This document shows, one piece after another, positions 13,147-24,619 of a stretch of 64,000 bases of DNA. How positions within the stretch are numbered: position 1 is the stretch's first letter; every line of letters starts with the position of its first letter. Source of the stretch: Pyrrhoderma lamaoense (Eukaryota; Basidiomycota; Agaricomycetes; Hymenochaetales; Hymenochaetaceae); NCBI GenBank assembly GCA_002794735.1, contig NBAZ01000003.1, forward strand, positions 1,798,001 to 1,862,000, given 5' to 3'. A program made the translations under genes and the position numbers. The notes below the pieces were generated by a model, which worked only from the letters and a program-made list of their open reading frames with translations, had not been told where the DNA came from and did no database searches.

Positions 13147-13879
13147 CTCCCGAGATCAGCTACGCCAGCAATAGATATTTCTGGTTATGAGGAAAAAACA
13201 ATTGGCTAGACGCCAGGGTCTCCAGCTGAACACACACATACATGAGTTTTGTGACCCGGGTTTATAGACATCATAAGTAACTCACTTCGAGGTCGAGTTT
13301 CTAGCCCTCTTTTGAAGTCTTATCCGATGAAGTGATAAACAGCAACGGACAGGATGGCAGTTCGGTCGAGGGGTCATTCGTGCAGCTCTGGTACTATTGA
13401 TATTGATCAACTAATCCGCGATCTCGGCAAATTCTGAGCTGATCAACCAACATGCCCTTCAGCTATTATTTACGTATGTATCGGTATTGTTGGGTTAACG
13501 ACTTTAGTAGAGCGGATACAACGCACATTGTGGCTTTGAAACTTTTACGAAGTCCAGATTTCCACCAATGAGGGGAAAAATAAGTCTTCAAGGTGAAGTT
13601 GCAGTAGAGGAATATTAGCATACAAGATTTGACAAGTCATCCATGTTCTTGATGTGGTTGCAATGTTAGTCTCCTCATAGATCGCTGCATCTATACTGTT
13701 GATGCTATCAAGATATGTTTATTATTGAGCTCTATTCTTCGTGGCTGCTATGTATTTTACAGCATGATAAAATCGAATTTATTCATTGGGAGAGAAAAGG
13801 AGATAATATACACTTCAGGCGGAGATTATATTTACAAAGATATGGAGTAGGAACAGATAGTAATGAATCAAGGGAGAAA
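13147..13879. promoter_or_regulatory. Spacer between F-box gene and CPA1
   Basis: 733 nt holding the F-box promoter (reads left) and the CPA1 3' end. A 90-codon ORF at 13715-13984 overlaps the CPA1 3' exon antisense and has no protein-like features. I see nothing else. Confidence 0.4.
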
Positions 13880-15352
13880 TCAAGCAGCAACAGCGATAGG
13901 CTGTGGGCTCTCCGATGGGGTGTTAATCGAAACATTGTTGGGGGATTTCTCAGCTTCAGCTTCTTCGACAGCTCTGCGAGCTAACATGTCTGCACGACAC
14001 TCAGAGACGAAATCTGTGAACATCTGATAGCAAAGTTAGATGCCAATTAGTTACAAATTCCAATTTTATGCTTACCTCAATAGTGTCTAAAGGACCGCCA
14101 GCGGATTCAGGGTGGAATTGGACACCCCATACCTTTTTACCGGACTTAGCAGTTGACTTGATACCCTCGACAGATGAGTCATTGCAGTTAATAAAGAATG
14201 GTTCCCAGCCGTTCGGGAAGGGGTCTGACAATTTCAAAGCATACTGATGATTTTGACTTGAAAAAAAGTAAGTAAGTAGAGACTGGGTGATGGGAAAAGG
14301 TGAACCTCACCTTGTCACATAAACCCTTCCAGCTTTGATAGAACCGGATGATGCAAGTGCGAGAACGGGCTGGTTGTGCCCGCGGTTACCAAAAGTCATG
14401 CGATAGGCGTCAAGACCTGCAGCAATTCCAATAACTTGATGACCCATGCAAATGCCGAAGACTGGTCGATCCCATTCCTTCAAAGTGCGACGAAGGTTTA
14501 AGGCCGCATCCATACATTTCTGTGGGTCTCCAGGTCCATTGGTGAGGAACAAACCATCATATTCATCCCGGACGGTATTGAAGTCGAAGTTCCATGGAAG
14601 AACGGTGATAGCTGCATTACGCCTTACCAAAGAACGAAGAATGTTCGCTTTTGCACCAAAATCTAGGACTGCAATTTTTACATCTCCGTTAGGATTCAGG
14701 ACATATGGAGCTTTAGTTGAGACCTGGTCAACAAGGTTCTCTTGGGATGGGTCCCAGTACTCGCTTTCTGATGGAGCAGGTTCTAAAGCATCTTTCCCAA
14801 CAGCGAGTCGGCCAAGAGTTGTACCCTGATTGCGGAGGATGGTTGTAATGGCTCGAGTATCGACTCCAGTGATACCAGGAACATTGAATCGTTTACACCA
14901 GGAGGAAAGCGATTCGACGGCAGAATGATGTGAATATTTTTCAGCGAGATCTGCAACTACAACGGCAGAGCATTGGATTCCCTTTGATTCAAGGAGCATT
15001 CCAACATCACGATGGTCTGTTGGAGCGTTATTAAGAGGAACTCCATAATTGCCAATAAGGGGTGTTGTGAAAACAAGAATTTGGCCGCGGTATGATGGAT
15101 CAGTCATCGATTCTGTGTCTGTGTATCTCTTTAGTATTGAAATATTGATGACGCAGATGTTTTGAAAGGCTTACAAGATGTGATGGATGTAGAAAAAACG
15201 GTTTCACCCCATATGCTACGAGGTGCACCGAAGGCCCTTCCAGCGAAAGACTCTCCGGACTTGAGATGAAGTGTAGCAGGGGTTGGAATATGAGCGTGGG
15301 TGGCAAATCCACGGAATAGTGTTGGTACAGAGCGAATAGAACGAATAAACAT
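13880..15352 (-). CDS. CPA1: Arginine-specific carbamoyl-phosphate synthase small subunit, mitochondrial
   Basis: Four exons, 15175-15352, 14311-15118, 14076-14256 and 13880-14023, give 436 residues in one clean frame. The N-terminus (MFIRSIRSVPTLFRGFATHA) is Arg/Ser-rich like a mitochondrial presequence. The N-terminal CPSase small-chain domain follows (SGESFAGRAFGAP; TDPSYRGQILVFTTPLIGNY). A class I glutamine amidotransferase domain has the nucleophile Cys in FGICMGHQVIG and the His/Glu pair in VQFHPESAGG. It supplies ammonia from glutamine to the large subunit to make carbamoyl phosphate for arginine. The C-terminus is a short Ser/Glu tail. It shares a 319-nt divergent promoter with the XPG-family gene. 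I found no convincing arginine attenuator peptide uORF in the visible leader. Confidence 0.95.
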
Positions 15353-15671
15353 GATTGGAAATTTTAATGACTGAGGAGAGAGAATACGAGGTCACTAAGA
15401 TAACTATTTTAAATAGTTAGTATTTGTTCTAGAAAGAGAGAAAAATATACGTAACTCGTCCCTAGTGTTCTGAGTAAAAATCATGAACAGGTGTACGCAA
15501 GCGTCCTTGTAGGAAGAGCAAAGAGATAGCAAAGTGCAGGAGTCATAGGTCGGGAAGAAGAAAAATGTAATTTTCTGATCACGTGACAAGCGATTGGCAC
15601 TTCTTCTTTCGGATGTAAACCCGACGTATATATTAATTTATAAATAAATATCTCATATTCTCCATTATCGC
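15353..15671. promoter_or_regulatory. Bidirectional promoter of CPA1 (-) and XPG-family nuclease (+)
   Basis: Only 319 nt separate the two start codons. The strand that reads as the CPA1 leader is pyrimidine-rich (CTCTTTC-type tracts), as in many fungal 5' UTRs. It contains the perfect E-box palindrome listed separately. Confidence 0.6.
15579..15586. promoter_or_regulatory. E-box palindrome TCACGTGA
   Basis: The sequence tcacgtga is an exact palindrome with a CACGTG core. In fungi this core is bound by bHLH factors such as Cbf1. It is centrally placed in the CPA1/nuclease divergent promoter. Occupancy is inference. Confidence 0.45.
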
Positions 15672-17565
15672 ATGGGTGTTTTGGGTCTTGTTCCTTTTCT
15701 GCAAAAACATTAGTGGGTATATTCTACATATAAAAACACATTGATTCTGATTAGCGCAACTAGCCCACATGTCATAAGGTCTTTTGATGATAGATTCAGA
15801 GCCTTTCAAGGCAAAACAATAATACTGTAAGAGTGTACCCAGTCTTGAGGGCGTGTTTCCGACCAATAACTCTGTGCCCCTCTTTTCTCAGAGATGGGAC
15901 GTTAATAACCCATCGGTTTCACTTTTCCTTGATACCCCACCATTATAGACATATTTATGGTTGGTTCAAGCTCATTTCAGAGCTTAAAAAGAATGAGATT
16001 CAAGCCATTTGCGTTTTCGATGGTGTCAGAAGGTCAAGAGCCAAGCTGGAGGAGGTTCGTTATTTTTAAGATCTTCAAAATGCTACTTATCAAATATCTT
16101 ATATACATAGAATAGAAAAAGACGGTTTGCTCGACAAAAAACAGCGTTAAGGGGTTCAATGGAAATCGAACGTCAACGACGTTTGAACGAATTAAACAGT
16201 TTGCTCAAACAACGTCAAAATCCCTTGAATGACGAACGTTCTATAGTAAACAAGATTGTGGAAGGCACTGCGTTTCAAAGGCAGTATGAACCCAGGGTTT
16301 CAAACTACTCGGACACTGAATACACTCCAAAGTCCCTAGCTGGACAAACATATCGACCTACTGCCACGATACCAAAAGAACTCTACGTTGAATTGGATTC
16401 GCCCCATTTACACAGAGGGGATATGCGCTATACAATTGATCATGGTGATACTATCTCCGATGACATATCACAAGTACCAATGCCTAACGAGGATGCACCG
16501 CCGGGAGAACTTTTAGATAAATTCAATAAATTATACGAGTCATACAAATCCTCTATGCCACAAGAGAAGAATGTATACGATATTGATGCTATGGGAGTTC
16601 CCTCTGAGTCAAAGTTACAGCTTGAGCTTACGGAAGAAGAGAGCAAATTATGGGCTGACGCCGAGGTCATTATCAGACAACCAGACGAATGCGGTACAAA
16701 AGTAGATGTCACAGATCTAGTGCAACGTAGCCAATTGTTATCAGAAGGTTACGAGAAACGGAGCAAACCTCCAACCCAGGAAACTTATGCAGAATGCAAG
16801 ATATTGTTGGAAGCTCTGGGTCTTCCTTATCTCGATTGTGGCAAGGACTATGAAGCCGAGGGTCTCGCGTCATCTCTGGTTCGTCATGGCTATGGGGACA
16901 TGGTTGCCAGCGAGGATACTGTAAGCTATTATAATAGTTTTCTCTAGTTCAGTGTTGGAGATCTAACAGGTTTTATATAGGATGTTCTTCTTTACGGTGC
17001 ACCACTCCTCCGAAACGTTACTGCTCGTGATGGACCATTAACGCTTTTGTCCCCAACGGAAATTCGTCAAGCACTAGGATTCTCACGGAATGCCTTCATT
17101 GACTATTGTGTACTCCTAGGAACCGACTTTTCCGATCGCTTATATAGGCTTGGTCCTGTGCGAGCTACAGAGTTCATCCGGGCACATAACCGTATAGAAA
17201 AAGTTCTTGATACCGAAAAACGTTACGCTCCAACTGATGAACAACTCTCATCATACCTGGCCCAAGTAAAACGAGCCCGCAAGATTTTCCATTCCTTGCC
17301 CCAAGTGCCACGAAATGGACGCAGGAGGTTCGAGTCGGAGCGTACCAGGGACTTCAAAAATAAGTTACGCCAAAAAGATGTGGATCAAGAGCGTATTACG
17401 GAGCTTCTTGATCGATTCAACTTGACACGAGCCCTCGCTACTGATGCTACTGATGAATGGGATACACAAGGATCGCTAGGTTCCAACTACTTCTCCGATA
17501 ATCCATTCGGAGAGGGAACTGTTGTCCTAGCTCCAGGAATCCCTTCTTGGGGCCCCGTTCCTTGA
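15672..17565 (+). CDS. XPG/RAD2-family structure-specific nuclease
   Basis: Five exons, 15672-15712, 15755-15826, 15892-16054, 16111-16920 and 16981-17565, give 556 residues with no frame break. The XPG N-region is MGVLGLVPFLQKH, then FQGKTIILDGTLITHRFHF and AICVFDGVRRSRAK (acidic residues of the metal site). A spacer of about 180 residues separates it from the I-region: ECKILLEALGLPYLDCGKDYEAEGLASSL and ASEDTDVLLYGAPLL. The HhH2-like segment is FIDYCVLLGTDFSDRLYRLGP. Known members cut flaps or bubbles in DNA repair. The canonical LLGCDY reads LLGTDF here, and the spacer is longer than in FEN1 but shorter than in XPG. It may belong to the less-studied fungal single-copy group. Confidence 0.9.
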
Positions 17566-18453
17566 TTCCTTTCCATCCTCGGAAGTGATTTATAATCCGA
17601 ATAAAAGAATATTATGAACATTTTTATTTATATACCATACACAAGGATGCCTTTTCCTCAAATCTCTTCACAGCTTTCGCACGTATCACCTCATACCGCT
17701 CATATCATATCCAATAATCATTGTAGCGCATTCGCATTGTTTTCCCCCTCATCATTGCTATCGCTCTCAATTTACAGAATCATGACCATCATCACTTTTT
17801 CTTCCTTTCTTCCATCTATTTAAAAGTGAAAAAGACTGTTTTTGGAACCCGTATAATGAGCTCGCTTTCGTATATAGTTGCTTTCGTAATATATGGAAAT
17901 ATATTTGTCCTTAATTATGACTCTGATCTTTTTCTCTAACTGTTGAATCTGCCTTGAGCGAGATCTCACCTTGGTACGATTGCACGATAGCCCTGGAAAA
18001 CCCCTAATTACGGAAGTATAGCAGCTAGTACTTGTATTTCAAAGCTTAAGGATGGTCATAGTCAGAACCGATTCTATAATTTTCAAACCAGAAGGCCATT
18101 AATTTAGAATTACAATAGCAAAATTTTGGTAAGAAATTATATGTACATGCGATGATTACAATGCAGAGGGAGGAGAGAGAAGCAGAGGAAAACGGCAAAA
18201 CATGTTGAGTTGAGCAAGAGAGAGGAAGAAAAGGAAAGAAATAAAGATGAGCAAATGTAAAAAGGGAGACAGACAGAAGTGAAAACCAAGGAAAAAGAAA
18301 CGGAATACAAAAATCAGAAAGATGATCAAAATCAAAAAATGCAATAAAATAAGAAAGACTAAAATGATTAAAACAAAGACGTCAAAACCTCCCAAAACCA
18401 AAAAAAACCGTTTTTAATCCTTTCTATTTTCGAAATCTATGCTATTATTTTTT
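17566..18453. other. Convergent spacer with purine-rich + strand tract
   Basis: 888 nt between two converging genes. From about 18160 to 18420 the + strand is strongly purine-rich (gag/aag/aaa runs), so it is a pyrimidine-rich 3' UTR of the minus-strand gene. No gene is seen. Confidence 0.5.
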
Positions 18454-21400
18454 TTACCACAATTTAAGTCGACTTCTCTTAACTCCAGCTTTTTTCTCTT
18501 TAGGGATATGAGAACCAGCGTCATCACTATCACTACTATCACTGGACGAAGAATCGGAATCGGAGTCGGAAACCCCACCCCCACCAAGACGAGCCCGAGA
18601 ACTATTATTCGAAACGACCGTAGGAGGACTAAAGGAAGCCACAGGATTCAAAATGAACTGTTTAGGAGTTCCAGAAGGGAAGGGCCTGCTACTAGCTATT
18701 GCCCTTAAACTCTTTTGTGACGCGCTTAAGGATGAGCTGGCTGACAAGAACCTAGGTAATCTCTTTGGCGTTTGTTCCTCATCGTCCTCCTCATCGTCGT
18801 CATCATCACTTGAAGAACTTGAAGAATGTGGTCTTGTGGACCCTACTCTTACTTGAGAAGCGGATTCCTGCTTCTGAGCTATTTTGACAGCAGATATAGT
18901 ATCTGCATTCACTGGCTGCTGCTGCTGCTGTTGTGGTTGTTGCTGAATCCCATTCTGCGGATTGCCCGCCACTCTATCCGTTGCTGTTGTCCCCCCTTGG
19001 CGTGGCCATTTGTGACACTTGTACCCTTGATGTTTTTATTAAGAACGTTCTGTGGGGTGGTAGGTTTCCTCATCTGTGTACAACCAGAAGGCAGTTTACT
19101 GGCCTCTTGCGCCATGTTCGGCACTACAGGTTTTTCGGAACTCCCATCTCCATTTACAAGTGTTCCTCGTCCATTCATGACCGGAAGATCATCTTGCTGA
19201 GAAGGTGGTACAGCATCAGCTAAAACGCCAGCACCAGTATCAGTTAGCCTCCCATCCCGACCTTTCATACGCGAAACCCTTTTAGCTGGGGAGATAGGCA
19301 CCGCAACTTGCATACCATTTACTTGAGTAGCAGTAGTAGCAGTGGTATTAATAGTAGATGGAGGAGAGGCGGGGAGGTGACTCGTATACCCTTCATCCGA
19401 TTCAGGATATCTAAATTCAAGATCAGATACAGCAACCGACCGCGTTTCCGCAGGTCCATCCGTGTTCTCTTTATGAGACATTACCTCCCCATGAGTTTGA
19501 GTAGGTGAAACTTGCGACTGTGATGGGGAACCATCATTCCCAACTGGGGTCTCTAGCATCTCCCCATTCTCGTATCCGTTCATGAGGAAGGCAGTATGAT
19601 CTTCTGCTAAGGCTTGACCTACTGCACGATCATAATTGGGAATACTCGTTGATCTATAGCGGATGTCGATATCTCTGAAAGACGATATCTCTGGTGAATG
19701 TGTAGGGTCGACTTGTCCGTTTAACTTCGCTTCTGGTCCATCAGACTGGGGGACGAGGATCGTCTGGCTAGAATCTAAAGGTGCGGGCCTGTGTATGGAG
19801 AGTCTTGATTCGTTAAGGCCATTGATTCTAAGCCCGTTAGTAACACCGTCTTCGTCCGCCCAATTAGCGTTCACTTCAACATCCTCATCAATATCATCAT
19901 CGCTTACCCCTCCTTCAGAGGATGATGAGGAATTAGCACGCCGAAAGCTCTGACTATGTCGAGGTTTCTTCCTCGAACGGGTTTCCCTCTCCGACTCGTC
20001 ATCACCCTCATCAGATGAGGTCAACCTGTCATTGTCCCCATCTTCCGGCGGTGAAGGAAAGTCACGCCAAATAAGAGAAGAGTTGGGTTTAAGAAGAGTC
20101 TCGATATCGACATCATCCGGATCCAAGTTATCGAGGTCCTTCTCAACGTCGAGATTCTTTAGAGGAGAAGAAAAGTCATCGAGAGCATCGTCAAGAGCGT
20201 CAAGTTTTGAGTCAGTCTCCGATGATGAAGAGCTGCTATCGTCTGTATCTTGGATAATGACGTCTAATATTTTGACTCCACCCGAGTTGGATGGGAGGGA
20301 TTTCATCATGGAAATGCGAGGTTCATCAGTGATTGGCGGTACCTGTTTACTGGTTTGCAATATATCGCCCTCGTTTGACTTGCGATGCCCATCAGGAGTC
20401 CTCGGCGCTTCAGGTTTGTCCTTCAGGGTGTTAGAATTTACCCGTAAATCATCAGGACTCGTAGCATCAGGCCTTCCATCTACGATAGTATCAACTGATG
20501 ACTGATCCCCCAGAGCTGGTCCCCCTGAATCAGTAATCCCATCCGTAGCTCTGGTTATCATAATCACGTCTTGATCATTATTAACAGCATGAGTTTTTTC
20601 GTGTACCTTCTTCGCAGCTCTAGTCCTCGTATTCATAGGAGCCACGGTTTGCTTGCTCATAGCGTTAGCGGCAGCGGAAGTTTTCATCATCATCAAAGAT
20701 TGATCCGAAGCCTGATCAGTTCTAAACCCCCAAAGCATAGGTTCTTGAGGCAACGAAGTTTTATTCCGTCTCAGTATCTCAGAAATAACTCTATCAACTT
20801 TCGCTGACGCATTAACTTGCTTTTCTTCTGCTTGCTTTACCGATTCAACACCTTCAGAAACCAAAGCTAACGTAGACGGGTCTGCTAAAGTATGCGACTC
20901 AATTGGAGGAGATGCAAAAGACGATACTTTCAATTTCGATAATTTAATATTGTACATGATAACAGAAAAGGAGAATTAAACAGGGCTCTCACCTTCTGTT
21001 CCTGCGAGAACAGGAGGCGATTCCGTACTGGCTACACCAACAACATCCTTTGAAACAGCTTCTTTAACCTTTTTGCCCTTTTTAGGAGCGCCTAATGGAA
21101 TATGCTGTTAGGATCCATTGAAGATAACTTTTAAGTTGAGTTCATCGAACTTACTTGTTGTACTGCCATTAACTGTATCACTAGCCGCCTTGCGTTTTTT
21201 AGGTGCTTTGATAGGCGTTTCCTCACTGTCCTTGGCCTTAGGTTTAGACTTCGCCTTCTTTTTTGGTCCCTCGAGTTGAGGGACCTCAGGTGGTGCAACG
21301 GCCTCCTCGGCTTGGTTCACAGCGTCATTGGCGCGTGTCTCCGTTTCATTCTGTTGAGAGTCCTTGGCCGGGGACGTAGATGTTTCTTGCGTTTTCTCCA

Positions 21401-23499
21401 ATGGTTCGTTGCGAGCCGTGGCCGCAGCCGCCTTTGTCTTCTTGGCTGTAGTACCCGATTTCTTGGCTGGAACTGGGACACTTGGGGATTCCTGAGGCTG
21501 AGCAACTACCTCTGGCTCAGGCAACCCTATACCAGTATCTGCTGCAGGTGTCGTATTTTCGGCAGGGGCTAGTCAAACAACAAATTTATAAAGTTTTAGG
21601 GTTCATACTCAACAAACTTCATATCCGTCAAGTGAAATTACCTTTGTTAGGTGATGAGGCTTCGGCATGTGCAAGTTGAGTAACATGAGTCTTAGCGGGA
21701 GTTTTCTTCGATTTTGCCGCTTTTTCTAATGATATATTGAATAGTTCGTCATTACAGCAGCATGATGAAAAGAAGATATTGTGATCCATACCTTGTGTAG
21801 GCTTTTTAGTCTTGCTGCAGGTCCAGGTGTCTCTGGGACGTCAGCAACTGGAGCTGGAGGTGGTATAGGTTCCGTGGACTTTTCGGCTGAGAGTAGATAA
21901 TAAGAGGATATGTTATAAAATTGGTATTAGAAAAACATAAACCGGGTTTAGAGGTTGATACCCTAAGAAGGAAAGAAACCAGTACCTTCAGCAGCGGTAG
22001 TAGTTGTTGTAGTAGTGGTAGATGATTCAGTTTGAGTCGGCGGTTGAGGTACTTGTGTGGCATGAACAGTCTTCGCAGGAGTTTTCTTCGCTTTTGTCAC
22101 CCTAGCAGCTTTCACAGGGGTCTCGGCAACTGATTTATCTTTTCGTGCATTCAGTTAGAGCAAGTACACAAAACAAGAAGATAAAGACAGTTACTTTGCA
22201 CCGACTTTTTAGTCTTCGCTGCATGCTCTGGTTGTTTTTCAGTGACTGTAGGTGGCTCCGGGGCGATAGTATTCTCTGTTTCCACGTCTGTGGGAACATC
22301 CTGCTGAGGGATTGTAGGAGGTACAGGTTCTCTGGTCTTTGTTACTACATGAATGGAGTTTGGATTAACAGTGTATAAAATATGAAGAGATGAAAGAAAT
22401 CGGTACCTTTGCTTGTATTTGAAGGTTCTATCTGGGCCGATTGTGTAGCATTGGCCTTAGCAGCGGTCTTTCTTGGTTTTACCACTTTATCTGCTTTCTC
22501 AGTAGGCTCAGCGTTCGGTTTATCTTCCAACAAGTCAGAATAAAGAGTATAGGAAACGTTAAGAAAGAGTATTCACTACCTTGTGTAGACTTCTTTGACT
22601 TTGCTGCTGCGGGTTCAGGTTGTCTTTCAGCAGTAGGTAGTGTCCCCGGGGCATCAACAACTGCAGGTTCCGTAGACATAGTTACGTCCTGTTGTGGAGC
22701 CGAAGGAGGTAGGATATCCTTATTAGTTGTAGCTGTGGAAGAAGGTCAGATTGCCATGAAGGCGACGGTTGTCACATCACTCCCTCCTCTTCACGTACAT
22801 GCATTACTAGGTTTCGACACCCTCGTAGTCTGAGGGGTTTGCACTTGAGATGCCTGTATTTGAGAATTCTGTACTCGTTGAGTTTCGGTGACAGTGTCCT
22901 GATATGCATTGCATCTCAATACACACAAGAGTTATGTTGTATATATAAAATAGAATGTATGACGTACGGGAGGTTGTGTTAAAGGTGGTGATAGATTCGT
23001 ACCACCAACATCCGAGATAGTGACGCGTACAGTGGCATGTCCACTCAAGTACGCAAAAGATCGAAGAGCATCAAAGTCATCGGCTAAAGTTTGGTACAGA
23101 AGAGGAGAGATAGCAAAAAGAGAAAAGATAATTAAAAAAACACAGTAGGATGGTTGTGTTAGAGCCACGAGTCTTCATTACAAGCTCTTAGTGAACGAAA
23201 CACATACCATCTTCCAGGTCAATGATATCCCCATCCCTAAGTTGTACAAGCGTAAGCTTTGCGCCTTGATTAAGTTTCAATTTCTTAATAACTGCGGAGT
23301 GAACAGACTCTAGCGAGCTCTCTGTGTAAACCGATCCGTCAGTTCACATTATGTTCTCTTTCCCCCCTTCGCAAGAAAAAGAAATATTATTACCTGTTAA
23401 GAGCCTCTCAAATGTCCTTCCAGGCGTCCTAAAAGTTATTCGAGGAGGGTCGTTATCATCCCGTTTACGTTTCCTAGAATCCGAACCTTGGTCCGACAT
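18454..23499 (-). CDS. Large acidic/Lys-rich nuclear-type protein with tandemly duplicated exon pairs
   Basis: Thirteen exons: 23394-23499, 23208-23321, 22968-23083, 22799-22898, 22580-22732, 22407-22523, 22195-22344, 21986-22138, 21792-21886, 21642-21725, 21155-21568, 20993-21091 and 18454-20926. They sum to 4174 nt; two missing bases (about 21813 and about 18996, in a run of six C on +) give 1392 codons. Residues 1-110 (RKRKRDDN, ITFRTPGRTFERLL, AVIKKLKLNQGAKLTLVQL, FDALRSFAY, TVRVTIS) look like a small folded ubiquitin-like/PB1-like domain (inference). The middle repeats AAKTKK/KTPAKT motifs. The C-terminal two thirds is Ser/Asp/Glu-rich with poly-Gln and poly-Asp/Glu tracts, ending VKRSRLKLW. 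I do not recognise the family. The composition suggests a disordered nuclear or nucleolar protein. Confidence 0.8.
21642..22732 (-). repeat. Three tandem copies of a two-exon coding cassette
   Basis: Within the preceding gene, exon pairs 22580-22732 + 22407-22523, 22195-22344 + 21986-22138 and 21792-21886 + 21642-21725 encode the same pattern. The first exon of each pair is Pro-rich (LPPSAPQQDV; VPPTIPQQDV; IPPPAPVADV) and ends AAAKSKKSTQ, AAKTKKSVQ or AAKTKKPTQ. The second exon carries KPRKTAAKANATQ, KAKKTPAKTVHATQ or KSKKTPAKTHVTQ. All the introns are phase 1. Exon lengths are 153, 117, 150, 153, 95 and 84 nt, all multiples of three once the missing base in the fifth is restored. Confidence 0.8.
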
Positions 23500-23717
23500 C
23501 CTAATAAAACAGAGTGGGAACACACACACACAACACAAAAAACAAATGTTAATGTATTACTATTTGTTACTTATCAACCTATTTAACACTTGTACACAAC
23601 ACCTTTGTAACTCAACCCCATATACGGAAGGTTATTCTCATCCACTTCCATCTTCTACTCTACCTCACCTGTGGACAAAGTACTAAGTATTAAAGTAACT
23701 AATAACCGTCTTCAACA
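23500..23717. promoter_or_regulatory. Compact divergent promoter
   Basis: 218 nt between the start codons of the acidic protein (-) and NDUFB2 (+). It contains a short CA run at about 23519-23533. No TATA box is clear. Confidence 0.5.
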
Positions 23718-24143
23718 ATGGCTAGTGGTGCTTCTGGTAATCATCCTCTCCTTTATAACTACGACTACCATTACGAATCCTCGTTTCTGATACAAGTATA
23801 GGTGCAGGTTTCCACCCACATCTTCCAGGCTTCAGATACCAATTTCTCGCAAAAGGTTTAGGAGCAACGATGTGGTTCTTCATCTTCTATCGTGCTCGGT
23901 ACGTACTCGCCCTTTCCCCGCCTTCATCTTACTCTCTATCATGATACAGCGGCTAACATCATATTTTGAACATCTTACAGACAAGACGGGTCTAAGCTTC
24001 TAGTACGGCTCATCATACTTTTAATTCTCTGCCCTCTTTCAGTAATGAACTAACATATTATATACTTTTCACTACAGGGCTTGAGCCATCCTTGGGAACA
24101 CCATCATGGCCATCATGAAGAACACGCCGCAGAGCACCACTAA
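23718..24143 (+). CDS. NDUFB2: NADH:ubiquinone oxidoreductase (complex I) subunit NDUFB2/AGGG
   Basis: Four exons, 23718-23736, 23802-23898, 23981-24002 (a 22-nt exon) and 24078-24143, give 67 residues. GAGFHPHLPGFRYQFLAKGL is followed by one membrane segment (GATMWFFIFYRARQDG) and HPWEHHHGHHEEH at the C-terminus. This is the pattern of the small single-pass accessory subunit in the membrane arm of mitochondrial complex I. All three introns keep the frame. The gene is too split to appear as a long ORF. Confidence 0.85.
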
Positions 24144-24619
24144 ACGTCTCGGATACCTTACACCCTGCTGTATCCCACCCTCCCCCAGTTCTAGTTAACT
24201 TTGTCGGATACTATTTATCTTAGACCAAGTCCTCTCAACCAAATACATCAATCAACTCATCATGTCTGAACACACACACACACGTACACACATATATTAT
24301 CATATACATACGTACACACGCTATCGAATTATAGCAAAGAAGCCATTCTTATTTCATTGCCCCAGTCTAAGAAATATTACAGTACATCCAGTAAATAGAC
24401 AAAAAGAAAGGTCGAAAAGAAAAGAAAAACAAGAAGTAAGAACGGGAAAAATGGTACTCTAAAATTATGGATACAATACACATATGATAAGACTGCTACA
24501 ATAGAAAAACCGTAAGAAATATGTACAAGATAAGGAAGAGAGATATCAAGAGTCATGGAAGAGAGAGGAAATGAGATTGAGAGAGAGGAAGAAAGGAAGA
24601 AAGATAGAAAGAGATTTCA
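24144..24619. other. Convergent spacer, low complexity
   Basis: 476 nt between NDUFB2 (+) and the first Zn2Cys6 gene (-). Contains a CA microsatellite (listed separately), then from about 24400 a purine-rich + strand tract (aaagaaagg, gagagagagg). No gene. Confidence 0.5.
24270..24291. repeat. CA microsatellite
   Basis: Imperfect (CA)n interrupted by a single cg/gt step, continuing as tatata/catacata. Confidence 0.8.

Noticed and set aside
13715..13984. 90-codon + strand ORF
   Set aside because: Antisense to the last CPA1 exon, no family resemblance, AT-driven composition.
15353..15600. Arginine attenuator peptide uORF in the CPA1 leader
   Set aside because: The only short ORFs (for example one starting MTPALCYLFALP) lack the conserved Asp and Trp pattern of the attenuator peptide.
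21642..22732. Regular repeats that might be a CRISPR array
   Set aside because: The repeats are coding, diverged and bounded by splice sites in a eukaryotic gene.
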